From contig JAPDRQ010000058.1 of assembly GCA_030247915.1 (NCBI GenBank), positions 62,001 through 126,000 of the forward strand: DNA of 64,000 nucleotides, given 5' to 3'. A program made the translations under genes and the position numbers. The stretch's first letter is position 1. Each line of letters begins with the position of its first letter. This document shows positions 34,441 through 46,321 of the stretch, in pieces. This stretch comes from Neophaeococcomyces mojaviensis (lineage: Eukaryota > Ascomycota > Eurotiomycetes > Chaetothyriales). The notes beneath the pieces are model-generated. The model searched no databases, had not been told where the DNA came from, and saw only the letters and a list, made by a program, of their open reading frames with translations.

Positions 34441-34619
34441 AAATCAGACCTTCTATAAGCAATTCAAAGTTGGATACCTGCCAGTGCCGATCACTCCTTT
34501 CATCAGTGTCCTATCACACTAAGATACTTAACTATAACGACTTTAATATCTCAAATAGCCCCTTCGACTTCGCTGCTAGCGGTAGGATCGTTGGTAGCTT
34601 CGGTTAAATTTAGTTCAGA

Positions 34620-37600
34620 TCCGAGGGAGATAATAGATACGCTATCGTTATTATCCTTATTTACGACTTTATCTTTATTTATAACCGCGGTAGTAATATT
34701 AATACTACCTTCCGAGAGATTATTATTATCTACTTCTTTAATTACTTATATAAAGCTACTACGTAGCTCTCCCGAAGCGAAGTTATTTACATTATATAAG
34801 TCCTTAGTATAAGCTACGAGTATCTAAGTATCCTCTACTATATCATTATCGTTAAAGATTATAATATTAGGAAGATATATCGGTATATATTTATAATCGT
34901 CCTTATATTCCTAGTTAATAGCCTTTTAGTATTATTCGTTTTACTTTATATTATTAATCGAGGCTAAGATAAGTTTATAAATATAAATTTCTCGAATTCG
35001 CTTAATCTCTACCTCTAGGTTACTTACTAATTCGAATCTCTCCGAATCTTATATCTTAATTCGGATATTAGCGCGGGGGTATTTACTCGAATCTAATTAG
35101 ATAGCCTCGGTATATAGGTTGAGTATTATATTAAATCCTAGTTCTATATTAGTTACTTTAACCTCGGCGGACTTAATAATAGATATAACGAGTTCGAGTT
35201 ATATTTCTAAACGTTTAACTTATTGGGTTAGAACTTCGATAGTATTCGTTAAATCGGAGTAGTCTCGATTATATTACTTTATAAAATTCTAAAGTTTTAT
35301 CTATATTTAATACTCGGTTATATTAGCGCTATATTAAGCTTCTATAGTATATTTCCGAACTCTACTAGCTCTACTACTACTCTTAGCTTTTAGAATAAGC
35401 TTACGTCCTTTAAGGATATCGTTATATTACTAAATAGTGGTCCTTAATTAATCGATCTTTAAAGGGGTTCGTTAGCTTAGTATAAACTGGTCGGTTAAAG
35501 AATTATAATTTTCTTCAGCTCTATATCCGAGGGTACGAGACACCTAGCTCACTTTATTAATTAGACCTTAGGAGTTATAATTTACTAATATTCTCTTATC
35601 GTCTCGTAATATACTAATTATCTATTTTAGGGACTATACTTCCTTTAGCGGCTTATCTTATAGACCAGTCTTCTTAATTCATATTTTAATTACGTTTTAG
35701 TATACCTTTTCCCCCGTAGCTAAATAGCCGCGCTGATAAAAGTATTTTAGGAGAGCGGCGTATCTTCCGCGTTTATTACTAGCTCCTCTTAGCGTTAAGA
35801 AGTAGTTTTTTATTTAATTAAACAGCTCTCGTACTGTCTTCGTCGCGGACTATATCGAATCGGCGGGGTTTAGTTTTAGCTAGTCTTTAGATTTCCTTTA
35901 ATTCCTTACCCTCTTTACTCGTGGTGATACTTATTAACTCGTCGCTAGACTAACTAGAATCGGCGTCCTTATTTACCCTCTTTATACCCTTATAATTAAA
36001 GATTAATAAATTAGTATCTCGAGAAGCTAGCTATAAATCCTATATATTTATTCGTAGTATTTTAGTTATTAAAAGAATGCTTCGAGGCCTAGATTTTCGC
36101 CTATCGGTTAGTTTCCTATTCCCTTCTAAGCCTAAGTCGTTAGCGTTCTCTTCTAACTAGTGATATTCGGCTTTAGTTAGATATACGTTAGAGATAATAA
36201 TTAACTATTTATTTAATATCTCCTAGTTTAGTTCTCCCTTCTGCTCCTTTAGTTATAATAGGTAATATACTAGATTTATTAATTTATTCCAGAAAGTCTT
36301 ATCCGGATACCGTTTACGTATATCTTAAATAGTATACCGAACGCCTCCTAAGAATACTTCTCTACGGCTTAGATCCTAGTCGTTAAGATAGTCTTTTTCT
36401 AATCCCGCTATAAATAGCTTATATTTACTGTCCGCCTTACTTTATTTAAAACCTAGTTTCTTCTTCTCCTATCGTACGATCTTAATAGCTAAAGTATCCT
36501 TCTTTTATAATAGTAGTTTACTACGGCCTTATTTTAATTCAGCTACTATAGTAGCTATCTTTCGCTTAGATAGTATAACGTTAATTAGTTCGTTTACGAA
36601 TAAGAACTATATAGAGATTTATAGTAAATATATATCGAGTTAGTTTTTACGTAGAGTACCTATTTTACTCGGCCCCTCCGGTAGTTATATATTAAGTTTA
36701 GTATCGCTTATTTATAGGTATAAGTAGTCCCTAAATATTAATATTTAGCTTTAGTTTCGAGAGCTCAGCTTATCTTAAATTAGTTAGATTAATTAATCTA
36801 ATCGGAATTAGCTTAGAGATTTATATAAGTCCTATATTAAAGTCTATATTACTTTTAACTAAGTTAAGGCTTCGATCGAGTTATTCGATAAAGTTACCGG
36901 GTTAATTTTAAATAGGAGTCTCTACTTTTAGTCTTTAGTAGCGATTTTAAAGCCGTATTCTATCGAGAAGTAACGTAGGTTTACCCTTAGAATTCGTTAA
37001 ATATTAAAATAGTAAGTCTTAATCGTTAGATTTAAAGGTTAAGTTTAGCGCTTTTAAGAGGGTCTTATATGTCGCGGTCGGCTCTAAATCGCCTTTTTAA
37101 CTACTTTTAAGGAGTTCGGCTTCGTAATTCGTGTTAGAGGAGTATTTAGGGGTATCGTATTATAAATAGATCGGTAGTAGAGGTAAGGTTAAAGGGTTAT
37201 AGGAAGATGGGAGATATATATTTAACCTTACTACCTCGTTACTAAATAGCTTATTTAAGTTTCATTGAACTCTTACTTTCTAGTTACCTTCTATACTTAT
37301 TCTTACGTAGCTCTAGCTAAGGTCTAAAAGATAATTAAGATTAGCGCGTATCTAAAGTATAGCTTACTATTACCTATATTATTCGAGTTTAATCGGTATC
37401 CTAAATACGGTCTTAGTAGATATATAAGTTAACTTTAATAGTATAGTATATATATTAATTTATAGTAGTAAATTAATTTCCTTATTCTTATTTTATTCTT
37501 ATATTTATAACCGTATTATATTAAATACTGCTCTTATACTTTATATTATTTAAGCCTTTACTTTTTATAGCTTAAGCACTCCCAGTCTCGTTTTATTATA

Positions 37601-38150
37601 ATTACTTTTATATTAATATAGTTTATATTACGTATATTATAAGTTTATAATTAACCGCTCGGTTATATTAGCCTAATAGTAGCGTCGGCGATTCGTATTA
37701 TTTCGGTATCTACTAAAAATATTAACGTATTACTATCTCGATCTCGTAGAATTAGCTTTAAGCTATCGTTATAATAGTCGAGTAGATACTATAAATTAAT
37801 TTCTTAATAGCGCTAAAAGTTCCAGTCTTTATTATTATATACTTTAGGGTATTAAGTAAATAAATAAATATTAAATTCCGTTTAGTCGATAAGGTTAATA
37901 TTAATACCTTTTAATCGGCCTTTAAGTAAGTTACCTTTCGACGCCTTCGCTTTCTTTTTCTCTTTACGGATCTAACGCTTCATCTTTAATATCGTCTTTT
38001 ATATATCTATATTATTTACAGCGATCCTTTTTACCTTATTAGTATTAGGGATTTGTAGTCTTTCTTCTCGCGGTATATATAATTTAACGTAGTTTAGGTG
38101 GTACCGGTCCTTTAAATTATCAGTTTCTAATACTTATAGCTCCGCTGATT
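34620..38150. other. Unassigned RIP-mutated interior, 3' of integrase
   Basis: Strongly RIP-mutated sequence downstream of the integrase tail in element orientation. Most gypsy elements end soon after integrase, so this 3.5 kb is extra. Short minus-strand runs look coding-derived, but I cannot assign a domain. It could be a third reading frame, a captured sequence or another nested repeat. Confidence 0.6.
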
Positions 38151-38154
38151 TACT

Positions 38155-39100
38155 ATTCTTTAATACCTTTCCGACCCAATATAGGCCTTCCCATTTTGGC
38201 TCCTACTTATATAATTTAGATTTATTCTATTACAGCCTCCTTAATAGTACTAGGTTATCCGCTAAGGGCAGTCTCTTATCCCTAAGCTTCCCCTTTAACT
38301 AGGTAGCGACCTTCTCTTATTCTCTAAGTAATCGTTTAGATACTTAATCTCGAACCTTATCGATAGTAACTAAATAAGTAGTATAATTACTCTCTTCTAT
38401 AGTTATTATTAAATCTCCGCTATCTCGGATATTAGTATAGATATCCTCTTATCTTAAGTCGTCTTCGAACTTTTTTAAAATATTTTAAAACCTAAACGAC
38501 TAGCCGAAGAGTAGCTATACCAGTAAGTATCTATAAACCTTTATATACTATATATTATAGCTCTATATATAACGTATTATAATTATATTCTATTCGAAGA
38601 TAAGATCCCGCTCGTCCTAAAGGAGCTTCCTTATTTAATTAAGTAGTAGGCGGATATAAGTTTCTACTATACTAATACTAGAAGGTAAGCTTATTAGTGC
38701 GGTAATATATTAAATAGCCCGACTCACTAAATTCGATAGTATAATATCTTTAATAAAATAATCGCTATTATTTAAGTATAGGACTCGAGAGTATCTAAAG
38801 ATATTAAATATATAATTTTATATAAACTATTAAGAATTTATAGATATCGCTGCCTTTATCGGTAGGGTAATTATATACCGCGAAAAATAGTTAATATAAA
38901 TTAAAATATATCGGGCGTTAGACTTTATAATTAGAGTAAAGGGTTTTAAATAGTCTAAGCTAACGTAATCTATTAGCTATAAATAGAGTATTAGTAGTAT
39001 CCCTATATATACTTTTAATAATCTAAGGAACTAATAATATAGATAAGATCTATAGTATAGTAGAATATCCTTCGAGCGGTTAGGCTACTAAACTAATCCT
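38155..39100 (-). pseudogene. Integrase remnant with GPY/F motif
   Basis: On the minus strand 38,910-38,860 reads YILIYINYFSRYIITLPIK, corresponding to the integrase core around the first catalytic Asp. The next conserved block ends near ETYIRLL at about 38,640. At 38,199-38,158 PKWEGLYWVGKVLK is the GPY/F module with Pro changed to Leu by a CCA to CTA transition. Stops throughout; not functional. Confidence 0.75.
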
Positions 39101-40289
39101 ATAGCCCGTACCTCAGTAATTTAATATACTTAATGTTTATACTAGTTATAAAGCTATTAAAGCTAATAAGGGACTATTTCTTTCGTAACGCAACGAGAAA
39201 TCTTTCTATTCTTTTTAATATAACCTAAAACGTTCGATCTAAATAGTATTATATAAGATATATTAATAAGGATTACCCTTTTTACGACCTTCTTAATAAT
39301 AGCGATAAAGTAATCTTCGAGTTTATCTTTATACGAGATATAACCAGTCTTTTTAAACTTAATCAGCGGTTTATACTATTCGTCGTCTATAAACGGATCC
39401 TATTCTGCCTTAATATTTCGTACTACTTATAGGTAGATAGGGTCTTGATCCAACCCCGTATTTACTAAGTTACCCGCCGGGGATAGTATCTCGTCGAGCA
39501 GGACAGGTTACGTAGTTAAACTTACTATAGATATAGTCTAGAGAGAGTCCTCCCGTGTCTTTATCTCGGCTACTTTTTCGAGGTCGTTAAATACTATGTC
39601 TAGGAGAACGAACTCCTTACCTTTATCCCTAAGTGGTTATCGTTATATTATCGATAAACGTATTCGAGATAGGCCGTTAATAATAGCTAAGTCTTTACTA
39701 GGAATATGCTTTATATTCAGCTAATATTCGCTAAACTTTAATTACTATCGGCTGAGTCGGCTATATACGTTACTAGATCGTAAAACCTTTACTAATATAG
39801 AATGGTTAGTATAGATTTATACTAGATACGGATTACTAACGACTAGCTAGCGTACCTCTATAAGTAAGCGTAAAAGTACTAAGGCTTCCCGTTTAGTAGT
39901 ATAGTATCTCTTCTCGGTAGGTAACTACGTAAAGGATATAAATATAATAAAATAAATATATAGCCAGTCCTTAGCCCCGATAAACTTATTAGGTTCTAAT
40001 TTAGGTACTTAAAATAACACTTCGCTACTACCTTCGCTAAAAGTATCTACTATAAGATAATATTAGACCGTTATATTACTATTATAAAGGGTCGTATTTA
40101 TTATTATATTATATAAAGCTTTAAAAGCGGCTTAGTAAATCTATATCTATAAGAAGCTAATAACTTTTATTTCTCGTCTCTTTCTACTATTATACTTATA
40201 TTTAGTAACTTCGGTTTTAATCGTTGTCCTTATAATCTTATTCTATTCGGCGCGTCCTAGAATAAATTTTATTATAAATAATAGCTAAT

Positions 40290-40570
40290 AGAGATAGTTT
40301 AGTAGTTCTTTCTTATTCTCGAGTATCGGCTATAATATAAAGGTATTTAATCGTTTTATATTTGATCTTAGTCCATTCTTTAATACCTTATAACTTAAAA
40401 TTTATACCTTTAAGCAAAAGAATCTATACTTCTTTAGGTTTAAGGAGATTCGGGCCTATACTACTCGTAGGAAATAGTAGAGGTAAAGAAACTAAATTAT
40501 CTTATTAAACTCGTCGCTAGATATAAAGTCGTTATTTATAAATAGGTTAAAATTTATCCTATTTATTACG
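40290..40570 (-). pseudogene. Reverse transcriptase remnant
   Basis: The minus strand reads FINNDFISSDEFN at 40,545-40,505, the position of the YxDD active-site strand with both acidic positions altered. It continues LNLKKYRFFCLKV and YKVLKNGLRSN at 40,450-40,350, matching the LNxxKCxFF...FLGYxVSxxG block of Ty3/gypsy reverse transcriptases. Cys to Tyr and similar changes are RIP transitions. It is nonfunctional. Confidence 0.75.
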
Positions 40571-43098
40571 CTATTAAGCGGTACCTTCTCGTCTAGTATT
40601 AAGATATAGCTAGAGAAAATATTCTTAAATTAATAATACGTACCCACTACTCTTATTAGACCTTAATCTATTCGGCTATATATAAATTAGCCTAAGGTAC
40701 TAAAAAAGGTAGCCTTATACCGATACGGAGCCTAAGTCGGGATACTTTAATATCTATTTATACCGTTAACTTAATATTTATACTTCGTATTCCGTTTTAC
40801 TATTTTATTAATAATAATCTTCGGTCTACGTAGCGGATAGTTCGATTTTAGTATTACGTTGTTTAGCTTTCGAAAATCTTATACTATTCTTAACGTGTTA
40901 TTAGCCTTCCGTAGAAAGATCGTCTTAGCTATTTATAGAGATATATAATATTAAATAATACCTTATTTCTTAAGTAGCGGTAAATTTATCTTCTACCACT
41001 TAATCTCTTTAATAGTATATAATAGTAGCCTCGCTGCCTTTAGTATCGCCTTTAAGTTAATCGGGATTCTGTAAATAACTAAGTCGGTTTTTAGTATAAA
41101 TATGATTTCTGTTATAAATAAATCCTACTATATATAGAGTAACTTCTTAACTTCAGCTCTCTACTTTAGTATTATAAATATATCTCCGACTATATAGCTA
41201 AATTAAGCGAGCTATATTTTCGCGGTATTACCTTCTATTAATAGGTATATATCTCTCCGGTAATATACTAGTCGGCGGTTAGTTAGGAAGCCTAGTCTTA
41301 TCTTACCGAATACTTCCTCCTCTTATATATATCCTTCCTCTGTCGGTGGACGTATAAGCTTCCTCTAATAAGGCGAATCTAACGTTATAGATATCTATAT
41401 TACCTCGGCCTATAGTAGTAAGGAGGGTGAGATGACTTATAAAGCGATTAAATCTAATCTGGTCGCCGCTATCTCGCCTTATAATACCCCACTGAATTCC
41501 CTTACTATAGGGTTAGTTAGGTCTCCTTCTTTACTAGTGTAATCGCCTTCGGCGCGTGTCCTATAAATTAATCTTCTTAAGCTTAAAGCCTTCTCCTTTA
41601 ATCTACTATAGTTAATCGCGATATAATCGAACTAATATTTAAATAAACTTAGAAGTAGTAGATAGTTAGTATATATATTAATTAGCTTAAGTAACGACCT
41701 TCGTAAGTAACGTTAACTCCTTCTATTAATAAGTAATACGACTATAAAGGTATACTCTTAAATATCTAATATTACTAGATAAGTCGGTACTTATTAATAC
41801 TAATTTAAGGTCCTAATTACCTTACTACTATTAGTCTTTTCCCCCTCCTAGATCTTTTTAATAAGATTTATTATATTAGTAAACGCTAGGTTATTTACTA
41901 GCTAAGCCCTTTTACCGCTGCTATATAGGCTATAGCCTCGTATTCCTTATATTCTTTATTAGCTTATTATAATACCTCTTTACTAATCTCCTTAAATACT
42001 ATATTAATTATTAATTCCTCCTTATCGTAATAAGCGCTCTAGTTAATCTCTCTTAGCTGTTAAAGATACTTATTTATTATAGTCGACTCTTAAAAGATCT
42101 AAAAAGCGATATAGGAAGATCGATAAACGTTATTTAATATAATTTCTAGGGTCTTATTATATATAGATAGCTTCGGACTACTATAGTATAGTACTTTAAC
42201 CTACTTATCCGAGTTAGAGCTATAAATAAAATATATATCAGCTTTATATATACTAATAGCGTTAACGCTTATAAGCTATACTCTATAGAAGAGTAGTATA
42301 TAGCTAATATTATTACCGGGGACGATATAGGTACGTATATTACGTATAATACTCGCTACCTCTACCCTAATTTAATAATAACCCTTTAGCCTTTTTCTCT
42401 CGCTATTATAGCCCCTTAGGCTTAAGCTTAAGTTATTAGTTATCGTAAAATTAGCTTATCTTATAGTCTTTTTAGATACTAAATTAATTATAGTTCTAGT
42501 ATCTAATAGTATTTTATTAATATCGTAACTTAGTAATCTTTCACCTCGATAAAAGTCGGAAATAGTGGCTTTTATAAAATAGTTAGGGACTATTCTAGGA
42601 ATTAATCTCTTAACTTTATTAGGGAGTTTAATTAGTATCGTCGTTTAGACTAAGCCGATAATATACCTCTTTAAAACCGTCTCTAAGGTGGTAAAACTTA
42701 GATCCGTCCTGATATTGAAATTTTTAGGTTCTAAGCTGTCGTTAATAAGGTTAATTATTTTAACGGTACTAATATAAACCTTCTTAGTAGGCTCCTTATA
42801 GACCTTAGTAGGCTCTAATAGTATCTTACGAGATTTAGTAGTATTCTTAAGAGGTTCCAGCCTCAGTATTTATACTAGTTTAACCTAAGTTAGTACGTAT
42901 ATATTCGTAAGCTAAAGATTAAAGACTAAGTAGCGGGGAGTATTAAGGGCTGCGATAATGTCGGGAGCGATCGGCCTACTTAATTTAATTAGTCGCCTTT
43001 CTTACCTTAAAACTCTCTTTTTAGTTATATTTTTCTTATTAGCGTATATTCTATCTATTATAGTAAAATCGTTAATAATCTTATCTTTATTAAGAATA

Positions 43099-43342
43099 GC
43101 AACCCCAAAAGGGGCAAGTCCAACCTAGGGTGAACCAGTTGGTCCACCAGTGGAGCCAGTTAGTTAGTGGCCTCCCTACCACTTAACCAACCTCTCTCTT
43201 TAGTACCCCCTATAGGGGCCAGCCATTCATTTATCCCTGTCATAGGTGCATATATATAGGGACTATCGGCGCGTATATAGAACAATAATAAGTCATTCAT
43301 TTACTATCTGCCTACCGCTACTTTCCAATCTCTATAATCTTT
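43099..43342. other. Un-mutated island inside the RIP block
   Basis: About 240 bp with normal CA/TG content sit in the otherwise saturated interior. The island contains short inverted repeats (CCCCAAAAGGGG; CCCCCTATAGGGG) and a TATATATAGGG element. A TGTCGGGAGCG about 140 bp to its left (42959) resembles an LTR start, so the island may be part of a nested LTR. No partner copy was found in the window. Confidence 0.65.
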
Positions 43343-43399
43343 ATTAATACTAGTATTATAGATATCTCTCTTAGTTATAGTTATAATAATATTATTTAT

Positions 43400-45640
43400 T
43401 ATTAGGTCTTCCTTATATCTTAATATAACTTTTATATAATAAATATCCGTAGAAACTAAGGGTCGAATATAGTCGTCTTATTCCTTATTATATATTATAT
43501 TTATACCTTTATCGTATTCGTTAAAGTATTAAGGCTTAGCCGCTATTATATTATTCCGAATATCCTATAAAATGATTAGATTCCTTAACGGTTACTAGAT
43601 AGGAGTAGAGCTGACTTAGTTACTAATAGTAACTTATTTCCTTACCGATTAGCCCTATACGATACTCGATATATATAAATTAGATATATTTAGACGCCGT
43701 ATAGGTCGAGAGTTAATGATTCGGCGTAATTTATCTTACTCTACTGGTAGTAGTAGGGGATTCGTATAGATAGGTAAGATATAACCCTAGTTACTATATG
43801 GTTAGTATTATATATTTAATTAATCCCTTATTAGACTTCGATAGTTATTATTAGCTATTAATCGATTACGCGTCGGATCTAAATACCTAGGCCTTCTACT
43901 TAGTTATTAAGCGGGCCGACCTCTTATCTTATTACTCCGATTATCGATTAATAAATTCGCTATACCCTATATAATATTATTTATTATTTAGTTACCCGTA
44001 TTACGGCGGCCAGTATTAGGATTATTAATATTAACGGTCTACCGTAGGGCCTATCCTAACAATCCTAGAGCACGCTTAAGGGCCTTAATAAAGGCTTTAT
44101 TCTTTACTAATAAGTTATAATCGAGGTCTTCGACTTCCTATACTATAGCGGTAGTATCCTTATATTATATAGTACTACGATAAATTTCGACCACTTTTAT
44201 AAATAATTTATCTCCGTAAACTCCTATTTAAGCGCCGATAATTCTTCTTAAGTTAAGGTTAACTAGTTTTTTAACTATAAAGCGAATTAACTCCTATTCT
44301 ATTACTATATTAGTAGGTTTTAATCTTTAATAGATCTCCGTTACCCTATCTAGGTACTTATTATAACTCTTTAAGCCTTACTTAAGTTCTAAGATTTATT
44401 AGAAGATCGATATAGGGCTTTTAAATACCTTAGTATAAGGGAACTACTATTATAGACCGATACTTAGCTTATTAAAGTTTTCTAGATCCTCCTTATTTTA
44501 TTCTCCGATCTAATAACGAGTATTACTATATATTAGTAAAATAATATCTGAGGCTATAGCCGCTTAGTATTCTTAAATACCGAAATCGTTTAAGGTAAAT
44601 AAGCCCCGTAAGAGTAGCTATTTAATATAAATAAGCCGATAGAAGGTAATAGAGTTAACTTAGTTAGAAGGTAAACCCGAAAATATATAAATTTGCTATA
44701 TCGCTATAGTATTTATCGTTATAACGAGTGTTCTAAGCTCGATTCTATAATCTTATTAGGCGACTAACTTCGATTTTATAAATTTAAACGACCGTAGTAA
44801 GGCGGTATCTATATATTTAGACTCGTCTTTAGTAGTTATTACTATTACTTAAAATTTAAACGGCGGTTAAGTCTTTCTTATTGGGGGTTTAGATAAACTC
44901 GAAGTAGATATAGAGATAGAAGATATCTTAATATTTAGCTTTAAATTAATATCTTTATCGACGGGTATCTTATTTAATATTAATATATTAACTATCTTTA
45001 AGTTAATCGATAGGTAAAACTTAGTTAATTTTTTATTATATACTAATAGATCCTAAAGCTAAGTATTAAAAATATTAAGTCTTATAGAGCGTAAAGTAAC
45101 GAATATTAGGTCCTTAGAGGTATAAAGTAGCTTCTTAAAAGCGTCGAACTGTTATATAGTAAAGGTTTTATCTTTTAATATCCTTTATAAAGAGTTTAGA
45201 GAATCCTAAGATAAATATTAGTATAAAGAATTTATATCCGAATCTCCTAATATAGGAGGCTTAACGTCTTAAAAGCTTAAATTAACGGTATTAGTAGATA
45301 TAAAGGCGTCTAATTAGGTATCGATAATTAACTATTAAAGTTTAATCGTAGTAGTTAAGGACTAATAAGCTAATAGATTAAGGCTAAATAGATTATAATA
45401 AATAATAATAAAGTGATTAATAGTATAGTAGTAGTATAATCTTAGTCCCCGACTCTTAAAAGTATTTAGTAGTTAGTCTTAAATTATTTTAATATTTCGA
45501 TCTTAAGATTCTAGGATTATTAATAACTTATAGGAGGAATAAGTTATTAACTAATAGTGGGGTAGTAGCCATAGGTCCGAATTATTAATAAGGTAGGTAG
45601 AGTATATTTCGAGTAGGAGTAACTACTAATTATAGTACTG
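43400..45640 (-). pseudogene. Probable gag region of the retroelement, RIP-mutated
   Basis: Position between the 5' leader and pol implies gag. The minus strand near 44,150-44,050 has a helical, charged run (EVEDLDYNLLVKNKAFIKAL) consistent with coding origin. No diagnostic gag motif is safely readable, so the call rests mainly on position. Confidence 0.4.
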
Positions 45641-45903
45641 GTAGGTGCTAGATTAAATCTTCGATTGGCTTATTAAACTAGATGGCCGTTGGGGTTGTTG
45701 GTGTCTTGTAGTAAATGTACGTACTCTTTTAATGTTTTTTACTCTGATGGCAGTGCTGTGGCTTTACGTTCAATGTTCGACGTACGACGTTCGGGTAGTC
45801 TCGAAGTCCTTAGGTCCCGGCGGGCAGCCTGCAGGCGGCTTCAGATCCCAATTGATCGCTGCGAAAGATGACCAGTGGCAGGCTACAAGATAGCGGCCAT
45901 TCT

Positions 45904-45917
45904 GGATGGAGGCACCA
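45904..45917 (-). other. Primer binding site
   Basis: On the minus strand TGGTGCCTCCATCC starts one base inside the LTR end. It opens with TGG, the complement of a tRNA CCA end, as required for tRNA-primed reverse transcription. The tRNA species was not determined. The site is not RIP-mutated. Confidence 0.75.
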
Positions 45918-45918
45918 G

Positions 45919-46045
45919 TGAGAGGGCAGCACAGTAGCGTGGTCGTAAAGTGCTCGTATTAGCATGTGTAACTTAGGTGTTGCAAAAGCAGCGAAAAACT
46001 ATATAAAGTGGTGCGCCTGCGCGCCTGCCTGTTTTGGGCCTAACA
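45919..46045 (-). repeat. 5' LTR (127 bp), right copy
   Basis: It contains CTTTATATAG on the minus strand as a likely TATA box, so transcription of the element would run leftward, away from the NLR gene. The 5' leader at 45,640-45,903 is not RIP-mutated. Confidence 0.95.
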
Positions 46046-46321
46046 ATGTTGAGCCTTTGCCAAGGGGACTAAAAGGACTTTAAAAGTCGTTTTGTTAAGG
46101 CTGATCTTTTCGCATGTGGAGTTAGGCAGCAGCCTGCTCACAGCCTTGCATTGCTCACTCGCATGAAATGATGCCTTAACTTTGCTCGTTGTCCGATGCG
46201 AGAAGACAACGAAGAAATCAAGGAAAGCGCTGCATTTCGTTTCATTTTATTTCATTAATTGCTACCAGGTATAGACTGTGTAACAGGGGTAGACCGTGCA
46301 TTAAACGTTCATGCTCTTACG

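Larger units (their letters stand above)
34298..46045 (-). mobile_element. RIP-saturated Ty3/gypsy-type LTR retrotransposon, 11.75 kb
   Basis: Two 127-bp direct repeats (34298-34424, 45919-46045) differ at one base. On the minus strand they start TGTTAGG and end CTCTCA. Just inside the right copy is a primer binding site, and just inside the left copy a polypurine tract, so the element reads right to left. ATGT flanks both ends (34294-34297, 46046-46049). Between about 34,620 and 45,640 CpA and TpG are almost absent while CpG persists, the signature of RIP. Mutated reverse transcriptase and integrase sequence is readable in the expected order on the minus strand, with a GPY-type integrase tail. 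No open frame survives. Gag should lie at about 45.6-43.4 kb. About 3.3 kb between the integrase end and the left LTR is unassigned. Nested insertions are possible. Confidence 0.9.

Noticed and set aside
34413..34812. Short plus-strand frames at the left end of the retroelement
   Set aside because: They span the LTR, polypurine tract and RIP-mutated DNA; composition explains them.
37070..37200. Possible second LTR partner for the island at 43.1 kb
   Set aside because: Only a few bases resemble the TGTCGGGAGCG start; no extended match even when transitions are allowed.
41900..41960. Possible CCHC zinc knuckle on the minus strand
   Set aside because: The spacing can be made to fit only by assuming several reversions, and the last Cys position reads Lys; too weak to call.
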